Origin: CAZILN01 sp964540005
Lineage (GTDB): Bacteria; Bacteroidota; Bacteroidia; Bacteroidales; SM23-62
Assembly (NCBI GenBank): GCA_964540005.1
Contig: CAZILN010000329.1
Coordinates: forward strand, 1-14,113
DNA: 14,113 nt
Reading direction: 5' to 3'
Shown: positions 1-7,288 of the stretch, in pieces
How positions within the stretch are numbered: the first letter of the stretch is position 1
Layout of the letters: each line of letters begins with the position of its first letter
Program-made: the position numbers and the translations under genes
The notes under the pieces: generated by a model
The model's database searches: none
Told to the model about the DNA's origin: nothing
Seen by the model: only the letters and a program-made list of their open reading frames with translations

Positions 1-1
1 A

Positions 2-2092
2 CCAACATATCTGCTTGATACATCTTACAATTATAAATGGAACCCGATAAGCACTGACTGGGAATATACTGAATGTGAAGTTTATTCATATGACTTCAGT
101 GGAAAACTAATTGAGGGGTATATCTATTCATGGGATACGGATTTTAATGACTGGGTAAATTCTTCTCATACAAAATACATCTATGACTCCAGTGGGAATA
201 GAACAGATATATATAACTATGACTGGGATACTCATATCAATGACTGGGTAAAATCTTCTCATATTACCAATGTTCATGATCCGAATGGGAATCTAACAGA
301 ATATTACCGCTATAACTGGGATGCCGCGAAAAATGACTGGGTGAATAACTTTCATTTTACTATGAGCTATAATTCCAATGGGAATCAAACAGATTATTCG
401 GACTATTATTGGGATAGGACTGTTAATGACTGGAAGTATATCACATATAGCAGAAATGAATTTGATATTGATAATAAACTGACTTATACATATACATATA
501 ATTGGAATTGTCAGGAACAGGCCTTGTTAATATATTCTTATAGTTCTTTTGTATATAATTCATCTGGAAATATAACAGATCATCAAAGCTATCGTTGGAA
601 TACGGAGATGAAAGACTGGATTAATTCTTCCCTGAATACTCATGCTTATGACTCCAATGGAAATGAAACAGAATATTTCTACTATCGATGGGATACACAG
701 ATTAACGAATGGGTTAATGTTGCTCATAGCACTTTTTTCTATGATTCCAGTGGAAATCAAGTTGAAGTTTATAACTACTCCTGGGATCCGGTTCTTAATG
801 ACTGGGTACATTCTTCATATGCATCATTGATATATAAATCAAATGATGGGGTACATCTTGCAGCACAACCCCTGAAAATTGACTTTGGGACGGCAGTTTC
901 CGGGGATACCATCGGGAAAACGACAGTTACGCTTAGCAGCATTGGTACAGACACACTGATCATCAACAATATCACTATTCCCGATTCAATCTTTCTGCCG
1001 GAAGACCTTCCTTCTCTACCTGTTGTGCTTCCACCCGGTCAATCGGAAAGCTTTAATATTTCGTTTTCACCAGGTAGTACCACTGAATATTCGGATATAA
1101 TTATTATAACCAGCAATGACCAGGAAAATCCTGAAACAACGGTCTCTCTTGAAGGTACCGGCCTTATTTTTTCACCTGAACACGGATTTTTTTACGCTAC
1201 CGCAGAATCTTCTGAGCAAGGACAGCTGCTTATGATTGATCCCGATTCGGGACAGGGATTTGCTGCGGGACTTTTAGATAAAGCTTACCTGGGAAGCTTA
1301 ACAACAAATTCTTCCGGGGAACTATTTACTGTCCGGGATAGTCAACTGGTCAGGATTGACCCTTCAGAAGGCTTCGTCGAAGTAATGGCTAAATTTGACC
1401 TGGATCAAATAAATGCGTTGGCAATTGACAGTAATGATATACTCTATGTTAGCAGTGGCCAGTATGTCTATTCCGTTAATCTTATCTCTGGACTGACTCA
1501 GCAATTATCCGATATAGCTCTTCTTGGCGGTTTAGCAGTAGACCCGCAAAACGATACCCTCTGGGGCCTGTCAGAAACGAATGCATTGTATACCATTGAT
1601 AAGGAAACCGGCGAAGAAGAATTCAGATGTTTCGCTGGTGGTACTGGCCATTTTATAGATCTGAGTTTTGACCGCACAGGGAATCTGTATAGTATCAGCA
1701 CCATTACCGGTAATGATTTTGACCTCGTACGCATTGATAAAAATACAGGCACAATAACTATTATCGGGAATATTGATTTTGAAAAAGTCTATGGGCTTGC
1801 TTATTACCAGGTTCAGCAAACGACTGTATCAAATGAAGAATTTCCGATTGAGCGTGAAGCCTTAAATATCTATCCAAATCCTTCATCTGACAAGCTTACT
1901 GTTCAATTCAAGAATACTCACAGCGTCAGTTATACACTAAATATCTTTGATCTGACGGGTAAAAGGGTGAGATCCATCAATCATATTACTGATGATACAT
2001 TTCAACTGGAACGTGATGGTCTTACTGACGGTATCTATATTATTGAACTGAGAGGACCGAAAATCCACAGAGGGAAAATTGTTTTTGAATAG
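2..2092 (+). CDS. T9SS-secreted repeat protein, 5'-truncated by window edge
   Basis: The frame is open from the left edge to the TAG at 2090-2092, giving 696 residues with no convincing start, so the N-terminus and signal peptide lie outside the window. Domains by window residue: nine tandem 31-residue units at about 9-287, each with an aromatic-x-Tyr-x-Trp-Asp start, an Asn-Asp-Trp centre and a Tyr-Asp-Ser-x-Gly-Asn-x-Thr turn; an Ig-like choice-of-anchor D/HYDIN-type domain at about 291-387, starting at PLKIDFG and ending SLEGTG; a beta-propeller-like region at about 393-608 with repeated 'LxxIDxxTG' blade motifs; and a T9SS type A sorting tail at about 620-696, with LNIYPNPSSDKLTV and GIYIIEL followed by a basic end and KIVFE. 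Known of the family: such tails direct export through the type IX system and anchoring or release at the cell surface. Inferred role: a surface or secreted adhesin-like or carbohydrate-binding protein; no catalytic motif is seen. The repeat section looks AT-richer than the genes downstream. The T9SS call is confident, the exact role is not. Confidence 0.9.
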   Translation, partial: PTYLLDTSYNYKWNPISTDWEYTECEVYSYDFSGKLIEGYIYSWDTDFNDWVNSSHTKYIYDSSGNRTDIYNYDWDTHINDWVKSSHITNVHDPNGNLTEYYRYNWDAAKNDWVNNFHFTMSYNSNGNQTDYSDYYWDRTVNDWKYITYSRNEFDIDNKLTYTYTYNWNCQEQALLIYSYSSFVYNSSGNITDHQSYRWNTEMKDWINSSLNTHAYDSNGNETEYFYYRWDTQINEWVNVAHSTFFYDSSGNQVEVYNYSWDPVLNDWVHSSYASLIYKSNDGVHLAAQPLKIDFGTAVSGDTIGKTTVTLSSIGTDTLIINNITIPDSIFLPEDLPSLPVVLPPGQSESFNISFSPGSTTEYSDIIIITSNDQENPETTVSLEGTGLIFSPEHGFFYATAESSEQGQLLMIDPDSGQGFAAGLLDKAYLGSLTTNSSGELFTVRDSQLVRIDPSEGFVEVMAKFDLDQINALAIDSNDILYVSSGQYVYSVNLISGLTQQLSDIALLGGLAVDPQNDTLWGLSETNALYTIDKETGEEEFRCFAGGTGHFIDLSFDRTGNLYSISTITGNDFDLVRIDKNTGTITIIGNIDFEKVYGLAYYQVQQTTVSNEEFPIEREALNIYPNPSSDKLTVQFKNTHSVSYTLNIFDLTGKRVRSINHITDDTFQLERDGLTDGIYIIELRGPKIHRGKIVFE
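26..862 (+). repeat. Nine tandem 93-bp (31-residue) coding repeats
   Basis: Units start at 26, 119, 212, 305, 398, 491, 584, 677 and 770, with no insertion or deletion between them (9 x 93 = 837 bp). The consensus has Trp at unit position 5 and a second Trp at position 12 (NDW), then a Tyr-Asp-Ser-x-Gly-Asn turn near positions 22-27. Unit 6 (491-583) has lost the NDW motif and unit 5 the Gly-Asn turn. Units 2 and 3 share long stretches of near-identical DNA around the NDW-V-x-S-S-H segment, which suggests fairly recent duplication. The motif resembles the YD/RHS-like repeats common in Bacteroidota secreted proteins, but I cannot assign a named family. The eight residues before unit 1 do not fit the consensus, so the array may begin near the window edge. 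Confidence 0.9.
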
Positions 2093-2097
2093 GATCC

Positions 2098-2150
2098 TGC
2101 AGAAACCGATTGGATCGATCGATCCGATGAATCGATCCGATCGGTATGCA
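2098..2150 (+). terminator. GATC-rich hairpin, probable intrinsic terminator
   Basis: Arms 2105-2119 and 2131-2145 can form a 15-bp stem with a single G-U wobble and an 11-nt loop. An outer TGCA/TGCA pairing (2098-2101 with 2147-2150) can extend it across a small asymmetric bulge. A T-rich stretch (gcttttcatattttt) follows from 2151, as expected for an intrinsic terminator of the upstream gene. The hairpin begins just after the TAG stop. The T-tract is interrupted, so this could instead be a repeat element or a protein-binding palindrome. Confidence 0.5.
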
Positions 2151-2254
2151 GCTTTTCATATTTTTAAGCTACCCGCTATTGACATTCTCGCAGACATTTA
2201 ATACTTTAATATCAAAAATCCGGCTTTCCTCATCCGGCTTAAATTCTAATTATC

Positions 2255-3985
2255 ATGGCAAATCAGAAACTATCAAAGATCATCCGAATTATCAGCAGGA
2301 TATTTACATCCCTGGTCAGTCTGTGCATCCTGCTGCTGCTGCTCATTACCTTCCTATCGGATAAACCCGAAGGCGGTGGCGACTGGATAGCATTTGCAAT
2401 CATGTGCCTGGCCGTTCTGCTATTCATTCCGGTCTATGGGCTCCTCCTTAAAAAATTGGGTGAGGGTGCCGCCAAAATAATCCCTTATATCACAGGGGGA
2501 CTTTTTATTATCCGCCTGTTGATCTTTGCATTTTTTACCCTTTCGGTCATATTTATGTTTGGTGAAATTAAGTCTAATGCAATCTCAGTACTGAATATTT
2601 CTGCATCAAAGGGCCAGGTGTCCGAATTGCTGGATTATATTGAAAACGACAATTATTATGACCTGATGTTGCAGATCCAGGACCTGGAATATAACGACCG
2701 CCAGATAGACTACGTTCCCCTTGTCGCTAAAAATTTTGAAATGGCAATTATTCATGCGAAGCGATTGGCTTCCAGAGGCGATACCGAGTCGGTTGCATAC
2801 GGACTGAATGAACGGCTGAGCTATTTCAATACCATGGAGGAAATTAAAGCCAGTATTGACAATTACGCTGAATCACCCTACGAAGAATTCATCTCCGAAG
2901 AAGAAATGACCGAACTGCTCATCGGATACGGGGAACTGTGCATGAGCATTGACAGGATCGATAAGGCACAGGGTTTCTTTGACCTGGCTTCCCAACTGGA
3001 CCCTGAAAACATGGACCTTCTGCTGGCCCAGGCTGACGCTCTCTATAACCAGTACTATCTCCGGGAATCGGTCGAACTGTACAACCGGTATATGAGCATG
3101 ATGAGAAATGACGGCAAAGACAGACAGATCCCTTCGCGTGTGAGGGAGTTTGTCAGATCTGAACTATACGGTCAGAAACTGCAAACCGATTTGATTGAGT
3201 GTTGGATCAACCAGTATCCTGCTGATGATTTTGCAGATCAGGATTACTACCAGGAGGAAGGTATCGACCATGTGGTCATTGACGATAAAGCTTTCGGACC
3301 TTTATGGACAGCTGGTGTACGTTCATTCATATACGGATATGAATTGTGGTGGGATGAGAATGATGAGCATCCGGAATATTACGGGCTTTCAGGCTGCTTT
3401 GCCCGCCTGTTGGGCAGAAATCCTGTTAGAGACGATCATTCAGCTGTTGAGAAGCTTACCGGAATTAGCTTCCTGTCCAGTGAGGATGAAGATTTCATAC
3501 ATATTAATGGTGACCTCATAGTATGGGCACAAAGGAACCTGATACCCGATCCTGAACTCCGGATTCTCGGGTTCTCCTGCCATACCTTATATGATGCTAT
3601 GTTAAGGGATCTTCTGAGGGATAAAGCCATGGGGCACTCCTTCCTGACCAGTCTGTTTTCCCCTGAAGAAGACGCCTGGGAATATGAGGAAGAAATGTAT
3701 GATGAATATTTCTACGGATTCGATTTCCTGTCCAATAAATATCATGAAGCCGCCTATTATAACACAGATGACTACGAAGAGGCATGGACACTGGTGGTTG
3801 AGGCCGGTTTCTGGCTGAGACGAATAATAGACGGATCTTACGATGCCTGCTGGAACGCTCTTGCGGATGTTCTTGAGATCTATGATTATAATTTTTACGT
3901 ATATGGAATGGACAGGGAATGGGAATATTATTATGACGAAGAGTATAATGATGAGGAATATGAAGGCGAAGAGGACTATGACTAA
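2255..3985 (+). CDS. Membrane-anchored TPR protein of unknown function
   Basis: A 576-residue protein starting at the ATG at 2255; no clear Shine-Dalgarno is seen, and the upstream bases are AT-rich. Three hydrophobic segments lie at about residues 15-34, 44-65 and 76-102, with basic residues before the first, so an N-terminal membrane domain is likely. A soluble part follows: a helical region at about 118-205, two TPR-like helix pairs at about 219-252 and 253-283 (the first ends in the typical 'LDPEN' turn), then a long acidic, aromatic-rich domain. Near 512-543 is a Trp-rich helical stretch containing GFWLRRIIDG. The last 25 residues are almost all Asp, Glu and Tyr. I recognise no enzyme motif. 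TPR segments usually mediate protein-protein contacts, so a scaffold or envelope-assembly role is possible but is inference. It overlaps the next gene by 8 bp, implying co-translation with the zinc-ribbon protein. Confidence 0.85.
   Translation: MANQKLSKIIRIISRIFTSLVSLCILLLLLITFLSDKPEGGGDWIAFAIMCLAVLLFIPVYGLLLKKLGEGAAKIIPYITGGLFIIRLLIFAFFTLSVIFMFGEIKSNAISVLNISASKGQVSELLDYIENDNYYDLMLQIQDLEYNDRQIDYVPLVAKNFEMAIIHAKRLASRGDTESVAYGLNERLSYFNTMEEIKASIDNYAESPYEEFISEEEMTELLIGYGELCMSIDRIDKAQGFFDLASQLDPENMDLLLAQADALYNQYYLRESVELYNRYMSMMRNDGKDRQIPSRVREFVRSELYGQKLQTDLIECWINQYPADDFADQDYYQEEGIDHVVIDDKAFGPLWTAGVRSFIYGYELWWDENDEHPEYYGLSGCFARLLGRNPVRDDHSAVEKLTGISFLSSEDEDFIHINGDLIVWAQRNLIPDPELRILGFSCHTLYDAMLRDLLRDKAMGHSFLTSLFSPEEDAWEYEEEMYDEYFYGFDFLSNKYHEAAYYNTDDYEEAWTLVVEAGFWLRRIIDGSYDACWNALADVLEIYDYNFYVYGMDREWEYYYDEEYNDEEYEGEEDYD
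3969..3975 (+). promoter_or_regulatory. Shine-Dalgarno-like site deciding the start at 3978
   Basis: The purine run aagagga lies two bases before the ATG at 3978, inside the acidic-tail codons of the upstream gene. It supports 3978 over the in-frame ATG at 3960, which would add six residues (MKAKRT), and over starts further upstream that would overlap the previous gene deeply. The spacing is short, so the support is moderate. Confidence 0.35.
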
Positions 3986-4370
3986 AAAGAAAAAACTCAT
4001 ATGTGCCAGATGCGGAGATGAGGTAGATTCCTATTCATATGGTGATTATTGCTCTTCCTGTGCCGATGATGTATGGGACCGCGGATTTGAGGTGACCACC
4101 CAGTGGGCAGAAGAAGTAACCCATAATTCTGCTGAGCAGGAACTTGATACCGATCTGAATGAAAATCCGGAAAAATTTAAGGAAAACATCAGGTTCATAC
4201 ATGTCGATTTTGAAATCATGGACTGGTACTGTAAAAAATGCGATGCTACCCGGCTAAGCGCAGAGCAGCAAAAGAACATGAATACCGACCAGGTCGTCGA
4301 GGCTTTGATCCGGCCCTGTTTGGTTTGCAAAGCGGAAGGCTACCTCGGACATTATTTCAAACACTCCTGA
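3978..4370 (+). CDS. Small zinc-ribbon protein with four CxxC motifs
   Basis: A 130-residue protein with a very basic start (MTKKKK). It carries four CxxC knuckles, at Cys9/12, Cys25/28, Cys85/88 and Cys114/117. The first two are close enough to form one zinc ribbon (about residues 7-30); the last two are about 26 residues apart and could form a second ribbon. Between them lies an acidic, mostly helical stretch (about 40-75). There is no signal peptide or membrane segment, so a cytoplasmic protein is expected. The function is unknown; zinc ribbons of this kind bind nucleic acid or act as structural or protein-interaction modules. The start overlaps the end of the upstream membrane-TPR gene by 8 bp, which suggests translational coupling and a shared role. 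The gene ends 49 bp before the end of the convergent peptidase gene, and I see no strong terminator in that gap. Confidence 0.85.
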   Translation: MTKKKKLICARCGDEVDSYSYGDYCSSCADDVWDRGFEVTTQWAEEVTHNSAEQELDTDLNENPEKFKENIRFIHVDFEIMDWYCKKCDATRLSAEQQKNMNTDQVVEALIRPCLVCKAEGYLGHYFKHS

Positions 4371-4419
4371 TACAGGCTCCCTGAAATGCTGTCCGTATGA
4401 TATTTCCTTTTACCAGACA

Positions 4420-7221
4420 TCACTCAGGTTCTTCAGGGTACAGAATAACCTCGACATAGTTATCCGTATTGAGGTATTTACCGGCAGCGTCCTTAATCAT
4501 CTCTTCCGACAAGGTCTCAAATAATTCCGGATACCGGTAGATCATGACGGGGTCTTTCTTCAGGTAATAAGCATTATATAATGACCGCATCCAGTATCCG
4601 TTCTCTTTCAGGTTGGTTTCATAGCTTCTTTTCTGCTGTTCGCTGACCTTTTGTACATAATCTTCACCCGGACCTACTTTGCGAAGGGTATCCATGACCT
4701 GGAATATGTTCAAGATCATTTCCTCCACCCTTTCCGGTGAACAGCCAAAACTGACCGATACCTGGTATTCCTGCCTTGGAAATAATGTCCCTGACGACCC
4801 GACACTCACACCATAAGTGCCTCCGAGATCCTCGCGCAGAACCTCCCTGAGTTTGATACGCAGGACGGAAGTCATGGCATTCAGCGTATAGCTGTTTTCA
4901 CGGCTGTATTCAAATGGCCCGGTAAAATACATACTGACACGGCTTTTTGGTTCAATACCTTTTCGTACTTCCTTCTTAATAACCCCCTGGGGTGGTGTAA
5001 TACCGGTATCTTTCCAGGTTTCCTTACGATTGATTGAAGGGAGGTTCCCCAGGTAAGTTGTTACCAGGGGCTTTATTTCATCAACTGTAAAACTCCCGAC
5101 AATAAAGAAGATGAAATCACTGGCATCGGCAAAACGGTCGTTGTAAAATTTAAAGGATTTCTCCATGTTCATTTCATCAAGGAGTTCTTCCGACCATGGC
5201 CTGACCCTGGGATGATACTGTGCCATTGTCACCATCAGGGTATCGTAGAATGCCGATTCCGGATCCGCACTGCGGTTCTCTATGAAACCCTTCATTCTTG
5301 ACTGGTATGAAAGAAACCCGGTACTGTCTATCCTTGACTGGGTCATATAGAGGTAGATCAGCTGGAACATGGTCTCAATATCCTTGTTTGATGAGCTTCC
5401 GGTAAAGCCTTCGTCCAGGGTACTTATATAAGGAAAGACAGATACTATCTTATCGCTCAGCTTCTTATCCAGGTCGGTTTTGCCAAATTTCCCCATACCG
5501 CTTTCCCTGATTACATCAACTGCCATATCGGCTGAAATATAGTCCTGGTTCGAGGCCAGAGAGGTGCCACCCGGACTAAAAGACTGGAACAATATTTCAT
5601 CGTTCTTGAAATCGGTCGGTTTGAGCACCAGCTTTACTCCGTTACTCAGGGTCCATTCTGTTACGCCAAGTGTATCAATGTAATTTTCTGATACAATACT
5701 GGCCTGTTCCGGGATCTCATCCATCAGGGGCTGGTCAGAAAACCCGTCATCGTAAGCTGTGAGTTCTTTTTCCCCAACCCTGTCAAAAACAGCAAGCAAT
5801 TCTGATTCTTTCGGGATTTCAGCACTTTCCGGTCCACTCAGGAGTATGACCCGGTTATGTTCGGTGATCCATTTTCCCATCAGCTGGTTGATCTCATCAA
5901 GGGAGATCTCAGGTACAAGGTTCATGGCCATCTCATATTCAAATTCTATCCCGGGTATGCATTCTCCTTCAAGGAAGTGCCTTGAATACTCCGAAGCAAA
6001 AGAGGACGACTCGGATTTCTCCCTTTCTTCATAAAACTGTTCATACTGCCGGATAATTTTTGTTTTAGCACGTTCCAGCTCAGCACTCGTAAATCCGAAT
6101 TCCCTGACCCTCTGTGCCTCGGAGAGCAAGGCTTCCAGCCCTTTTTCAATTCCATTTTCCCTTACTGCTGCCTGAAGTGCATATATAGATTTGGTCCTGA
6201 CAATGTCTCCCCTTCCTCCGTATGAAACCAGGAAGGGAGGTTCGGCCTGGTTCAGCAATTCATACAAACGTTGATTAAACATCCTTGAGAACACCTGTTG
6301 CATAAGCAATACTTTGTAATCACCAACCGTTTCAGCTTCAAAGGGATCATTTTTGTAGTAGACCGAGACAATTGTATAGGTGGCTTCCGGGTCAGTGGCA
6401 ATGGCAAAGAGGGTTTCTTCATGATCAGGAACCTCATAGCTCTTCCTTTCCCTTCTTTCATCTGCGAGTCCGATCTGCGAGAAATGTTCATAGATTTTTT
6501 CCTTTATCCGCTTCTCGTCAAAATCCCCCACAGCAATAACAGCCATTAGATCAGGCCGGTACCAGTCACGATAGAAACGTTTTATTACCTGCTGATCAAA
6601 TGATTCAAGGATCTCCATCTTCCCTATTGGTAACCTGTCGGCATACAATGAGCCCTTGAAAATGACAGGCAGCTGCTTATCCTGCATCCTCATATCTGCC
6701 CCCCTGCCCAGGCGCCATTCTTCTATTACCACTCCCCTCTCCTTATCAATCTCCTCCTCTTCGAAACTGATATTATGCGCCCAGTCCTCGAGTATCATGA
6801 ATCCCTTTTCCATTAGCTCAATACTATCTGTGGGTAATTGCAGCATATAGACCGTCTCATCAAAGCCGGTATAGGCATTGATCTCGGGACCGAATTGCAT
6901 TCCGATTGATTCCAGGTAACTGACCAGTTCCTGTTTCTCAAAATTCTTGGTCCCGTTAAAGGCCATGTGTTCTGTAAAATGAGCCAGTCCCAGCTGGTCC
7001 TCATCCTCGAGGATGGATCCTGCATTCACAACCAGCCACAGTTGTGCCCTGTTTTCAGGTTTTGAATTTTTCCGGATAAAATATTTCAACCCGTTATCAA
7101 GTTGCCCTATGGTCACTTTCGGATCTGTTTTCAGCACAGCATCAGGATCAAAACGACCATCCTGTGCCTGTATACAAAAGCCCGTGACAAGAAAAACTAA
7201 AATAATTGCGCTTGTTTTCAT
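4420..7221 (-). CDS. Secreted M16 zinc metallopeptidase, PqqL-like
   Basis: A 933-residue protein, close to the roughly 930 residues of E. coli PqqL. An N-terminal signal peptide (about 1-19, ending CIQAQ) sends it to the periplasm; the TGFC segment is not a proper lipobox. The inverted zinc motif HFTEH places His81 and His85 as ligands and Glu84 as the catalytic base. The ERGVVIEE stretch at 161-168 supplies the third, Glu ligand. Four M16-type lobes follow: catalytic at about 40-185, a second at about 205-390 (with FYRDWYRPDLM and the VGDFD turn), a third at about 520-680 without HxxEH, as expected for the inactive half, and a fourth at about 690-885 carrying REDLGGTYG at 796-804. M16 enzymes enclose and cleave peptides in a clam-shell chamber, so oligopeptide degradation is likely; the substrate is unknown. 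There is no T9SS tail. It is transcribed divergently from the 80-residue-repeat gene and appears intact. Confidence 0.95.
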   Translation of the reverse strand: MKTSAIILVFLVTGFCIQAQDGRFDPDAVLKTDPKVTIGQLDNGLKYFIRKNSKPENRAQLWLVVNAGSILEDEDQLGLAHFTEHMAFNGTKNFEKQELVSYLESIGMQFGPEINAYTGFDETVYMLQLPTDSIELMEKGFMILEDWAHNISFEEEEIDKERGVVIEEWRLGRGADMRMQDKQLPVIFKGSLYADRLPIGKMEILESFDQQVIKRFYRDWYRPDLMAVIAVGDFDEKRIKEKIYEHFSQIGLADERRERKSYEVPDHEETLFAIATDPEATYTIVSVYYKNDPFEAETVGDYKVLLMQQVFSRMFNQRLYELLNQAEPPFLVSYGGRGDIVRTKSIYALQAAVRENGIEKGLEALLSEAQRVREFGFTSAELERAKTKIIRQYEQFYEEREKSESSSFASEYSRHFLEGECIPGIEFEYEMAMNLVPEISLDEINQLMGKWITEHNRVILLSGPESAEIPKESELLAVFDRVGEKELTAYDDGFSDQPLMDEIPEQASIVSENYIDTLGVTEWTLSNGVKLVLKPTDFKNDEILFQSFSPGGTSLASNQDYISADMAVDVIRESGMGKFGKTDLDKKLSDKIVSVFPYISTLDEGFTGSSSNKDIETMFQLIYLYMTQSRIDSTGFLSYQSRMKGFIENRSADPESAFYDTLMVTMAQYHPRVRPWSEELLDEMNMEKSFKFYNDRFADASDFIFFIVGSFTVDEIKPLVTTYLGNLPSINRKETWKDTGITPPQGVIKKEVRKGIEPKSRVSMYFTGPFEYSRENSYTLNAMTSVLRIKLREVLREDLGGTYGVSVGSSGTLFPRQEYQVSVSFGCSPERVEEMILNIFQVMDTLRKVGPGEDYVQKVSEQQKRSYETNLKENGYWMRSLYNAYYLKKDPVMIYRYPELFETLSEEMIKDAAGKYLNTDNYVEVILYPEEPE

Positions 7222-7288
7222 CTTATAAAGATAACTGAAATTGATAATAAAAGAATTTGTATCTTATCCTTTCAAATCCTTATTGATC
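7222..7288. promoter_or_regulatory. Divergent intergenic region between peptidase and repeat-protein genes
   Basis: These 67 AT-rich bases separate the start of the M16 gene (minus strand) from the start of the repeat-protein gene (plus strand), so the 5' signals of both must lie here or overlap the coding ends. On the minus strand a TATCTTTA resembling the Bacteroidota -7 element (TAnnTTTG) lies very close to the peptidase start. I see no matching -33 element, so no promoter can be placed firmly. Neither gene shows a clear Shine-Dalgarno. Confidence 0.3.

Noticed and set aside
26..862. The regular 93-bp array as a CRISPR
   Set aside because: The repeats are in frame, diverged and coding throughout, with no constant short repeat or unique spacers.
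341..2092. GTG at 341 as the start of the first gene
   Set aside because: It lies inside the fourth 31-residue repeat; the same frame is open with good repeats back to the window edge, so the true start is outside the window.
2179..2209. TTGACA with a TACTTT about 17 bp downstream as a promoter for the 2255 gene
   Set aside because: The -10 part matches poorly, and Bacteroidota promoters normally use a TAnnTTTG element, which is not present here.
2146..2364. A 72-residue + strand ORF beginning with a signal-like hydrophobic stretch
   Set aside because: It runs over the start and membrane segment of the 2255 gene in another frame, and its later part is low-complexity out-of-frame sequence with no family features.
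3843..3977. Upstream extension of the zinc-ribbon gene
   Set aside because: This part overlaps the acidic tail of the preceding gene in another frame and is Met/Arg/Ile-rich without pattern. The ATG at 3978 has a purine-rich site and gives a sensible N-terminus.
3602..4000. A 132-residue minus-strand ORF with hydrophobic runs
   Set aside because: It is the antisense of the Asp/Glu/Tyr-rich tail region, which naturally reads as Ile/Phe/Val on the other strand; the sense frames are clearly coding.
7159..7221. Lipoprotein signal on the M16 peptidase because of a Cys near the end of the leader
   Set aside because: The residues before that Cys are Thr-Gly-Phe, which does not fit a lipobox; an ordinary signal peptide cleaved near Ala-Gln fits better.
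7241..7288. TTG at 7241 as the start of the 80-residue-repeat gene
   Set aside because: It would put 16 residues before a clean signal peptide that starts at the ATG at 7289.
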